Shown: piece after piece, positions 1 to 4,557 of the stretch
Layout of the letters: every line of letters starts with the position of its first letter
Position numbering within the stretch: the first letter of the stretch is position 1
Source of the DNA: an uncultured Lachnospiraceae bacterium
GTDB taxonomy: Bacteria; Bacillota; Clostridia; Lachnospirales; Lachnospiraceae
DNA length: 6,119 nt
Assembly (NCBI GenBank): GCA_958405355.1
Contig: CATYEA010000121.1
Coordinates: 1-6,119, forward strand
Direction of reading: 5' to 3'
Notes under the pieces: model-generated
Told to the model about the DNA's origin: nothing
What the model saw: the letters and a program-made list of their open reading frames with translations, nothing else
The model's database searches: none
Position numbers and translations under genes: made by a program

Positions 1-160
1 TCTCTGTTTTTGATTTTCGGGACTTGTACCATCCCGTCACCCAATCAAACATATTGAAAATGATAAATACTGCGAAGATATACCAGTAATCTCCGAATAT
101 AGCTATCAATAGAGTTATCAGGGCGCCAACCACCGCATTATACATATCTAAAAATTTCAA
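1..160 (-). CDS. Holin-family membrane protein (partial, N-terminal 53 residues)
   Basis: Translating the bottom strand from the TTG at 160-158 gives 53 residues before the window ends. A hydrophobic segment covers about residues 8-22 (VVGALITLLIAIFG) and a second covers about 26-37 (WYIFAVFIIFNM). These are followed by DWVTGWYKSRKSK, a D-x-x-TG-x-x-K signature with a basic stretch. This pattern resembles the phage_holin_4 / toxin-secretion holin families, small membrane proteins that form pores to release endolysin or toxin. The TTG is chosen because GGGAGG at 173-168 lies 7 nt upstream; the in-frame ATG at 145-143 would be 22 nt from it. The gene diverges from the repressor operon and probably shares its regulatory region. 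The C-terminus and any following amidase lie outside the window. The family call rests on pattern recognition of half a protein, so another small membrane protein is possible. Confidence 0.72.
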   Translation of the reverse strand, partial: MKFLDMYNAVVGALITLLIAIFGDYWYIFAVFIIFNMFDWVTGWYKSRKSKTE

Positions 161-184
161 ATTTCCACCTCCCTTCTTTGTTTG

Positions 185-200
185 TTATGCAATTGCATAA
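185..200. promoter_or_regulatory. Perfect 16-bp palindrome TTATGCAATTGCATAA, candidate repressor operator
   Basis: TTATGCAATTGCATAA equals its own reverse complement, so it is two inverted TTGCATAA half-sites. It lies about 15 nt downstream of the leftward -10 (219-214), roughly +7 to +22 of the predicted holin transcript. Protein bound there could block that promoter. The half-site recurs at 257-264. XRE-family dimers commonly bind such palindromes beside their own gene; assigning this one to the XRE protein encoded next to it is inference. Confidence 0.65.
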
Positions 201-211
201 TTTATGTTTTT

Positions 212-241
212 ATAATATACGCTTTTAAATAATTTTGTCAA
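212..241 (-). promoter_or_regulatory. Candidate leftward sigma-A promoter for the holin gene
   Basis: Read leftwards, TTGACA occupies 241-236, a consensus -35. A 16-bp spacer leads to TATATT (219-214), or an 18-bp spacer leads to TATTAT (217-212). Transcription would start near 207, giving a leader of about 45 nt before the TTG at 160. The palindrome at 185-200 falls just inside the transcript. Assigned by consensus and spacing only. Confidence 0.6.
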
Positions 242-265
242 GCACTTTTTATTCATTTGCATAAT
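235..265 (+). promoter_or_regulatory. Candidate rightward promoter of the repressor-peptidase operon
   Basis: TTGTCA at 235-240 is a near-consensus -35. Candidate -10 hexamers are TGCATA (258-263, 17-bp spacer) and the better matching CATAAT (260-265, 19-bp spacer). The -35 shares bases with the leftward TTGACA, so the two promoters are back to back. The start site would be near 270-273, which makes the GTG at 276 an unlikely initiation codon and supports the ATG at 309. A perfect TATAAT at 211-216 is another possible -10, but no good -35 lies upstream of it. Confidence 0.5.
257..264 (+). promoter_or_regulatory. Third TTGCATAA half-site, overlapping the rightward -10
   Basis: TTGCATAA matches the half-site of the palindrome at 185-200, and the identity extends to TTGCATAATTT (193-203 and 257-267), with copies 64 bp apart. 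It overlaps the candidate -10 of the repressor promoter, as expected for autorepression. No inverted partner is visible next to it, so it is a single half-site and binding would probably be weaker. Confidence 0.45.
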
Positions 266-293
266 TTTAGAAAATGTGATATATTTAATGAAC

Positions 294-299
294 AGGGAG
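294..299 (+). promoter_or_regulatory. Ribosome binding site that sets the XRE start
   Basis: AGGGAG ends 9 nt before the ATG at 309-311, an optimal distance. It lies inside the longer reading frame that opens with GTG at 276, and it is only 3 nt from the ATG at 303. The ATG at 309 is therefore preferred. Confidence 0.65.
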
Positions 300-308
300 T
301 GGATGAAC

Positions 309-620
309 ATGGGTATTGGAAGTAAATTATCCGAATTAATGGAAGCGAATGGAACTAACGCAAATGAACTTGCAAAAAAGATTGGCGTATCCCCACAGAC
401 CATTTATTCAATTATTAAACGGGACAGTAAAAAAGCAGATATAGAAGTTTTACTAAGAATTGCTGCAATTTTTGGGGTAAACATCGAATATTTTGTCGAT
501 GAAAAAAACACGCCATTGACAATGGCGGCTCATTTTGACGGCACAGAATATACCGAAGAAGAATTGGAAGAAATCCGCCAGTTTGCAGAATTTGTTAAAA
601 AAAGAAAGGCAAAGTCCTGA
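309..620 (+). CDS. XRE-family transcriptional repressor (ImmR/Cro-CI type)
   Basis: This is a 103-aa DNA-binding protein, probably a dimeric repressor of the divergent holin gene and of its own operon. Residues 6-61 form an HTH_3 domain: SKLSELMEANG, then NELAKKIGVSPQTIYSIIK as the helix-turn-helix, then IEVLLRIAAIFGVNIEYFV, the usual closing helix. The C-terminal tail (about 72-100) is acidic then basic, with EYTEEELEEIRQFAEFVKK. Such tails are common on short Firmicute phage and ICE repressors and probably mediate dimerisation. The frame also extends upstream to GTG 276, but the AGGGAG and promoter positions favour ATG 309. The peptidase gene follows 48 nt downstream on the same strand, matching the ImmR-ImmA pairing in which the peptidase relieves repression. 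The TTGCATAA repeats upstream are the obvious candidate operators. Family call is secure; its targets are inferred. Confidence 0.88.
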   Translation: MGIGSKLSELMEANGTNANELAKKIGVSPQTIYSIIKRDSKKADIEVLLRIAAIFGVNIEYFVDEKNTPLTMAAHFDGTEYTEEELEEIRQFAEFVKKRKAKS

Positions 621-654
621 TAATGGGACACTGCTTTAGAGTATACTCAGGCAT

Positions 655-660
655 AGGAGG
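655..660 (+). promoter_or_regulatory. Ribosome binding site that sets the peptidase-homologue start
   Basis: AGGAGG, a full consensus Shine-Dalgarno, lies 8 nt before the ATG at 669-671. The in-frame GTG at 660 overlaps this motif and so cannot be the start it serves. Confidence 0.8.
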
Positions 661-668
661 TGCTGCTT

Positions 669-1139
669 ATGAACAAACTTGAATGCCTGGAAGACGAAGC
701 TTTTGAAGAGGGAATTGATATCATCGATTACCATTTTAACAGTGATAATATTAAGGGGCTTTATGTAGACGGTACTATTGCATTAAATCAAAAAATAGAA
801 ACGACAACTGAGAAAACCTGTATCCTGGCGGAAGAGCTGGGACATTATGAAACCTCCTTTGGGAATATTCTTGATCAGTCCGTCACTACCAACCGCAAAC
901 AGGAATACAAAGCCCGCATATGGGCCTATAAGAAAATAATTTCCCCGGAAGATTTATTTTCGGCATTTAAGTCCGGCTGCCGCAACCGGTATGAAATTGC
1001 GGAACACATCGGTGTTACTGAAGAATTTCTGGAAGAAGCACTGGCCTATTTTAAGACCAAATATCCCGAAGGTCTGAGCAAAGATTCTTACATGATCCGC
1101 TTCCTTCCAAATCTTCAGATACTTATGCGCTTTGAATAA
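669..1139 (+). CDS. ImmA/IrrE-family metallopeptidase homologue with altered zinc motif
   Basis: This 156-aa protein resembles the ImmA/IrrE (Peptidase_M78-like) domain, whose members cleave XRE-type repressors to induce mobile elements or stress genes. Residues 29-40 (KGLYVDGTIALN) match the strand before the active-site helix. Residues 51-59 (CILAEELGH) hold the zinc-motif region, and NRKQEYKARIWA (75-86) supplies the usual downstream Glu ligand (E79). The canonical HExxH reads E55-E-L-G-H59, so the first His is replaced by Glu while E56 and H59 remain. I recall other Firmicute phage homologues with EELGH, so this may be a natural subgroup rather than damage. Residues 105-130 look like a helical C-terminal region (NRYEIAEHIGVTEEFLEEAL). 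Its partner is probably the XRE protein encoded 48 nt upstream. Whether it is proteolytically active cannot be told from sequence. Confidence 0.82.
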   Translation: MNKLECLEDEAFEEGIDIIDYHFNSDNIKGLYVDGTIALNQKIETTTEKTCILAEELGHYETSFGNILDQSVTTNRKQEYKARIWAYKKIISPEDLFSAFKSGCRNRYEIAEHIGVTEEFLEEALAYFKTKYPEGLSKDSYMIRFLPNLQILMRFE

Positions 1140-1150
1140 AAAGCGCATAA
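1123..1150. repeat. Perfect 11-bp inverted repeat enclosing the peptidase-gene stop codon
   Basis: TTATGCGCTTT (1123-1133) and AAAGCGCATAA (1140-1150) are perfect reverse complements separated by 6 nt (1134-1139). The TAA stop (1137-1139) sits in the loop. No run of T follows on either strand, so it is not a standard intrinsic terminator by itself. It may protect the 3' end of the mRNA or act with the adjacent terminator. Confidence 0.7.
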
Positions 1151-1153
1151 AAC

Positions 1154-1232
1154 ACCCGCCGAAGTCTCCTGCGCTCTATCCGTCAGACAATCATCTGAAC
1201 AGCCACAGGTCGGTTTCTCGGCGGGTATTTTT
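1154..1232. terminator. Bidirectional terminator with a structured loop between convergent genes
   Basis: ACCCGCCGA (1154-1162) pairs perfectly with TCGGCGGGT (1218-1226). T5 (1228-1232) follows on the + strand, and GTTTTA follows on the - strand, so it can end both the repressor-peptidase transcript and the leftward operon. The 55-nt loop is unusually long and folds further: CCTGCG/CACAGG (1168-1173 with 1204-1209) and TCAGA/TCTGA (1183-1187 with 1194-1198). In the - strand transcript position 1172/1205 forms a G-U pair, whereas on the + strand it is a C-A mismatch. The inner helix therefore fits the leftward RNA better. A terminator role is well supported; any further RNA function is speculative. 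Confidence 0.75.
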
Positions 1233-1244
1233 AATTCGTAATCC

Positions 1245-1748
1245 TTATTCTTTCCAGTGCAGACGGTGAAGTTCACCAAGCAACTGCATCTGTTTAAAGT
1301 TTTTCTGACGCAGGGCCTCGTAAAGTACGATAGCCACGGAGTTTGACAGATTCAGGGAACGGATATTTTCAAGCATCGGTATCCTCACACAAAATTCTTC
1401 ATGCTCAACGAGAATCTCTTCCGGAATTCCCGCGCTCTCCTTACCGAACATAATATAGGCATCTTCTTCAAAGGCCACATCGGTATAAACATGTTTGGCT
1501 TTGGTCGTCGCCATGTAAAGCTTTCCCTGACATTCCGGATTTTTTTCAAGAAAATCGGCAAAATTATCATAGACTGTCACGTCCAGATCCTTCCAGTAAT
1601 CCATCCCGGCCCGGCGGAGCTGTTTTTCATTAATTTTAAAGCCCAGCGGTTCGATCAGATGCAGCCTGGAACCGGTCGCTACACAGGTTCTTCCAATGTT
1701 TCCCGTATTTGCCGGAATCTCCGGCTCTAATAACACAATATTCAGCAA
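1245..1748 (-). CDS. trmL: tRNA (cytidine/uridine(34)-2'-O)-methyltransferase TrmL
   Basis: This SPOUT-class methyltransferase (167 aa, close to the usual 155-170) uses S-adenosylmethionine to 2'-O-methylate the wobble base 34 of certain leucine tRNAs. It begins LNIVLLEPEIPANTGNIGR, the family N-terminus with the conserved Asn and Arg region (N14, R20). RLHLIEPLGF (28-37) and LRRAGMDYW (44-52) follow. The cofactor-binding trefoil knot is shown by MFGKESAGIP (100-109) and IPMLENIRSLNLSNSV (123-138), matching the E. coli TrmL pattern. The start is TTG at 1748-1746, directly after the TAG of the aminotransferase gene. AAGGA at 1762-1758, inside the preceding gene, lies 9 nt upstream, and the start fits the family N-terminus exactly. 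It is the last gene of the leftward operon, ending just before the terminator. Confidence 0.95.
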   Translation of the reverse strand: MLNIVLLEPEIPANTGNIGRTCVATGSRLHLIEPLGFKINEKQLRRAGMDYWKDLDVTVYDNFADFLEKNPECQGKLYMATTKAKHVYTDVAFEEDAYIMFGKESAGIPEEILVEHEEFCVRIPMLENIRSLNLSNSVAIVLYEALRQKNFKQMQLLGELHRLHWKE

Positions 1749-2933
1749 CTAAATCAGTCCTTTTTCTTTACGAATTTCCGCAACAAACCGTGCAATGCGG
1801 TCCGTCGCATGTTTCAACTCATCCAGTGAGTAGGCGTAAGAAATACGCAGGAAGCCTTCGCCGCAGTCACCGAAAGCCGTTCCCGGAACGACAGCCACCT
1901 TTTCCCGGTTCAAAAGCTCCATAGCAAACTCATCCGAAGTCATGCCAAGTTCCTTGATACTTGGAAATACATAGAAAGCTCCGAAAGGTTCAAAACACTT
2001 CAGCCCCATCTTACGGAAGGTATGCACGAGAAAACGACGGCGCTGATTATAGGAAATCCGCATTTCTTCCACGTCCTTGTCCCCATTTTTTAAAGCCGAT
2101 ACGGCAGCATACTGGCTTGTCGTCGGCGCACACATGATGGCAAACTGATGAATTTTCAGCATCTGTTCCAAAATGGCATGAGGTGCGCAGGTATAGCCGA
2201 GACGCCATCCGGTCATGGCATACGCCTTTGAGAAACCATTGATCAAAATGGTCCGTTCCCGCATTCCAGGCAGAGAAGCAATCGTTACATGTTTTGCCCC
2301 GTAGGTCAGTTCGCTGTAAATTTCATCAGACATCACAAGAATGTCCTTTTCAATACAGACCTCGGCAATATCTTCCAAATCTTCCCGTCGAAGCACAGAA
2401 CCCGTCGGATTATTTGGAAACGGCAGGATCAACACCTTTGTCTTTGGTGTGATCGCTGCAAGAAGCTCTTCCTTTGTCAGACGGAACTCATTTTTCTCCT
2501 GAAGCTCCAAAATAACAGGCTTTCCGCCGGCCAAAATGGTACATGGTTCATAAGAAACATAGCTTGGCTGGGGGATAATGACCTCATCTCCCGGATTCAG
2601 CACTGCCCGCAGGCCAATGTCAATAGCTTCCGAACCACCAACAGTAACCATGACCTCTGTATCCGGATTATATTCCACCTGATACATTCGTTTCAGATAG
2701 TTGCAGATTTCATTTCTCAAGTCTTTCAGACCGGAATTAGACGTATAAAAAGTCCGTCCCCGTTCCAACGAATAAATACCTTCCTCCCGAATATGCCATG
2801 GCGTATCAAAATCCGGCTCACCAACACCGAGAGAAATAACATCCGGGTCATCCATCTCGGATACCAAATCAAAAAATTTACGTATACCGGAGGGCTTGAT
2901 GCCTACGGTACGTTCTGCTAACATGTTTTTCAC
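1749..2933 (-). CDS. alaT: PLP-dependent class I aminotransferase, AlaT-like
   Basis: This 394-aa cytosolic fold-type I aminotransferase moves an amino group between an amino acid and a 2-oxo acid through pyridoxal phosphate. Landmarks in order are GVGEPDF (36-42), GGSEAID (99-105, phosphate cup), NNPTG (174-178, N175 to the cofactor ring), SDEIY (202-206, D203 to the pyridine nitrogen), SKAYAMTGWRLGY (235-247, Schiff-base K236 and R244) and FLRIS (361-365, R363 for the substrate carboxylate). Features such as PSGIRKFFDL and MLKIHQFAIMCAP, and the Lrp-type regulator directly upstream, match my recollection of the B. subtilis alaR-alaT (yugG-yugH) pair, so alanine transaminase is the best guess. 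Aspartate or aromatic transaminase cannot be excluded. The GTG start at 2933-2931 overlaps the regulator's TGA (GTGA), suggesting translational coupling; ATG at 2924-2922 is an alternative. Confidence 0.9.
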   Translation of the reverse strand: MKNMLAERTVGIKPSGIRKFFDLVSEMDDPDVISLGVGEPDFDTPWHIREEGIYSLERGRTFYTSNSGLKDLRNEICNYLKRMYQVEYNPDTEVMVTVGGSEAIDIGLRAVLNPGDEVIIPQPSYVSYEPCTILAGGKPVILELQEKNEFRLTKEELLAAITPKTKVLILPFPNNPTGSVLRREDLEDIAEVCIEKDILVMSDEIYSELTYGAKHVTIASLPGMRERTILINGFSKAYAMTGWRLGYTCAPHAILEQMLKIHQFAIMCAPTTSQYAAVSALKNGDKDVEEMRISYNQRRRFLVHTFRKMGLKCFEPFGAFYVFPSIKELGMTSDEFAMELLNREKVAVVPGTAFGDCGEGFLRISYAYSLDELKHATDRIARFVAEIRKEKGLI

Positions 2934-3421
2934 GGTGTAATCAACATCCTTTCACGAGGGCTCTGGGAAACAAAAATCGTCCCGTGTTCTTTGTATTTTT
3001 TCAGTACAAAATGGGTCGCTGTACTGAGTACGGAATCCAGAGGAGACAGCTTATCCGAAACAAACATGGCAACCTCCTGTAAAGTCTTTCCTTCCAGCAT
3101 GACCATCAGGTCAAATCCACCGGAAATCAAATACACCGAATTCACCTCGCTGAAATTGTAAATTCTCTCTGCGATTCGGTCAAATCCCTGGCCCCGCTGC
3201 GGTGTTACCCGAACTTCGATCATGGCAATGACCTTCTCGTTATTCACTTTATTCCAGTTGATCAGGGTGTGATATCCACAAATAATCTTATCCTGTTCCA
3301 TTTCATAAATCGCTCTGGATACATTATCCTCTGTATCTCCCAGGAGAACAGCTAAATCTTCCACGCTGACCTTACTGTTCTTCTCCATAATGGCTAAAAT
3401 CTTTTCTTTTAATTCACTCAT
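2930..3421 (-). CDS. alaR: Lrp/AsnC-family transcriptional regulator, AlaR-like
   Basis: This 163-aa protein is a feast-famine regulator that binds DNA and senses an amino acid. Residues 3-48 form a winged helix-turn-helix (KILAIMEKNSKVSVEDLAVLLG, then NVSRAIYEMEQDKII). Residues about 64-142 form the RAM ligand-binding/oligomerisation domain: VIAMIEVRVTPQRGQGFD, then VNSVYLISGGFDLMVMLEG with the glycine-rich turn typical of the effector site, then LDSVLSTATHFVLKKYKE. ATG 3421-3419 is preceded by GGAGGA (3436-3431), 9 nt away. It overlaps the aminotransferase gene by 4 nt and follows the HypE-like gene by 23 nt. In B. subtilis an equivalent regulator activates its alanine transaminase gene, so a matching role here is likely but inferred. 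No separate promoter was seen directly upstream. Confidence 0.92.
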   Translation of the reverse strand: MSELKEKILAIMEKNSKVSVEDLAVLLGDTEDNVSRAIYEMEQDKIICGYHTLINWNKVNNEKVIAMIEVRVTPQRGQGFDRIAERIYNFSEVNSVYLISGGFDLMVMLEGKTLQEVAMFVSDKLSPLDSVLSTATHFVLKKYKEHGTIFVSQSPRERMLITP

Positions 3422-3444
3422 TTTTACTAATCCTCCAAGAAAAT

Positions 3445-4431
3445 CTATATGATATTATATAATTCGTCCGTTTTCGGCGGTTCCAGATAACGCGTCTCCC
3501 CCTCGTCATAAATAATGACTTTATCGTTATTATCTGTAAACTTACCGATGACCGCACTGTGGATACCTTCTTTTTTCAAAAGCTCCGCCAAATCATGTCC
3601 CTTATCGCAGGCGATAAGCATGGACCCGCTGGAAATAAGCTGATACGGATTCAAATCAAAAAACTCACAAATTTCCACCGTCTCCTGTTTCAGCGGAACC
3701 TTTTTCAAATCTACCGTAAGACCCACATTGCCTGCGGCCGCCACTTCCCAAAGGGCGCCGAAAACTCCGCCCTCCGTAATATCGTGCATGGCCGAAACAC
3801 CGAAGTCTCTGGCAAGCAATGCCTCCCTGACTACAGATATATACTGGATGAAGCCTTTTGCCCGGTCCACAAACTCCTGACTGTAATGCTCACGAAGTTC
3901 TGCTTCTTTGGCAGATGCAATGATGGAAGTGCCTTCCAGACCGACCCATTTGGTCACTACAATATCCTGTCCCGGCCGGGCGCCTTTTGTGAAAATGACT
4001 GCGTCCTTTTTCACTTTGCCAACGCCAGTTACCGTAACCACCGGTTGATTGACCACCGCTGTCACTTCGGTATGACCTCCGATAATTTCTATATTTAATG
4101 GTTCACAGGCCGATTCGATCTCCCGCATCAGAGATTTCAAATCAGCCTCCTCGGCGTCTTGCGGCAAAAGTATGGACAAAAGTATCCCCACCGGCTCAGC
4201 CCCCGCCGAGGCCAGATCGTTTGCCGTTACATGGACAGCCAAAGTACCGATATCCGAAGCCGCCCCCGTGATCGGATCCGTAGAAAGAACAAATACTTCC
4301 CCCGGCGCAAGTTCCAATACGGAACAAGCTTCACCCACCCCCGGATGGATCAAAACTTCGTCTCTTTTTAATTTTATCTGTTTAAATACCGAACGTTTTA
4401 AAACATTCTCCGGTACTTTACCAATCTTCAT
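3445..4431 (-). CDS. AIR synthase/HypE-like ATP-binding protein, function unknown
   Basis: This 328-aa protein belongs to the PurM/HypE/SelD/ThiL superfamily, whose members use ATP to activate a carbonyl or related group. Landmarks are GVGEACSVL (31-39, the G-[DE]-D loop region), STDPITGA (50-57), VTANDLASAGAEP (68-80, N71-D72), IIGGHTEV (116-123), GLEGT (164-168), HDITEGGVFGALWEVA (216-231) and LNPYQLISSGSMLIA (260-274). The order matches HypE, the hydrogenase maturation enzyme that dehydrates a C-terminal thiocarboxamide. However, the HypE C-terminal PRI-Cys tail is absent: the protein ends PPKTDELYNII, and no hyp genes are visible. The second acidic residue expected in the first loop is Ala35. 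A role in [NiFe]-hydrogenase maturation is thus unlikely, and the substrate is unknown. ATG 4431-4429 has AAGGAG at 4445-4440, 8 nt upstream. The gene sits in the leftward operon between the microprotein and the Lrp gene. Confidence 0.85.
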   Translation of the reverse strand: MKIGKVPENVLKRSVFKQIKLKRDEVLIHPGVGEACSVLELAPGEVFVLSTDPITGAASDIGTLAVHVTANDLASAGAEPVGILLSILLPQDAEEADLKSLMREIESACEPLNIEIIGGHTEVTAVVNQPVVTVTGVGKVKKDAVIFTKGARPGQDIVVTKWVGLEGTSIIASAKEAELREHYSQEFVDRAKGFIQYISVVREALLARDFGVSAMHDITEGGVFGALWEVAAAGNVGLTVDLKKVPLKQETVEICEFFDLNPYQLISSGSMLIACDKGHDLAELLKKEGIHSAVIGKFTDNNDKVIIYDEGETRYLEPPKTDELYNII

Positions 4432-4450
4432 ATTAAAAGCTCCTTAATAT

Positions 4451-4543
4451 TTATAAAAATGAAACTAAAATTCCAGCCACCATTGCTATAACTAACAATA
4501 TAACAATGACTCTTGAAACGATTGTCCGTGTTTTACGATTCAT
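4451..4543 (-). CDS. 30-aa single-pass membrane microprotein
   Basis: The frame encodes 30 residues: a basic N-terminus (MNRKTRTIVSR, +4) followed by an uninterrupted hydrophobic segment from about residue 12 to the end (VIVILLVIAMVAGILVSFL). That predicts one transmembrane helix with the N-terminus inside. AAGGAG at 4559-4554 lies 10 nt before the ATG at 4543-4541 and overlaps the TAA of the exonuclease gene (TAAGGAG), so it is placed for coupled translation. The stop is 19 nt before the HypE-like start. Without this gene the 126-nt gap would be the only sizeable one in an otherwise tightly packed operon. The function is unknown. It resembles the short membrane proteins often left unannotated in Firmicute operons, but I cannot place it in a named family. 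Confidence 0.75.
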   Translation of the reverse strand: MNRKTRTIVSRVIVILLVIAMVAGILVSFL

Positions 4544-4557
4544 GCTCTATTCACTCC

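Noticed and set aside
185..403. Bottom-strand 72-codon open frame opposite the start of the XRE gene
   Set aside because: It runs antisense through the helix-turn-helix coding region and the promoter/operator region, has no ribosome site, and its translation shows no family character.
276..620. Longer form of the XRE protein starting at GTG 276 (114 residues)
   Set aside because: No ribosome site precedes the GTG, it lies about 5 nt from the predicted transcript start, and the extra N-terminal residues do not belong to the HTH family. ATG 309 is better supported.
639..648. 10-bp palindrome GAGTATACTC between the XRE and peptidase genes
   Set aside because: Perfect but too short to be notable by chance standards, unlike the TTGCATAA sites, and no second promoter is evident there.
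276..1139. Type II toxin-antitoxin or defence system
   Set aside because: XRE plus an M78-like domain can suggest a toxin-antitoxin pair, but the order, sizes and divergent holin fit an ImmR/ImmA-type regulatory pair better. No toxin domain such as RES, HigB or RelE is seen.
1401..1730. Rightward 109-codon open frame inside trmL
   Set aside because: Antisense to the complete SPOUT methyltransferase, with no ribosome site or motif.
2289..2921. Rightward 210-codon open frame inside the aminotransferase gene
   Set aside because: It lies entirely antisense to a clearly functional enzyme with all catalytic motifs. The product is rich in Arg, His, Cys and Phe in no sensible pattern, as expected of a shadow frame.
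3559..4098. Rightward 179-codon open frame inside the HypE-like gene
   Set aside because: Same reasoning: antisense to a conserved protein, no Shine-Dalgarno, no recognisable domain.
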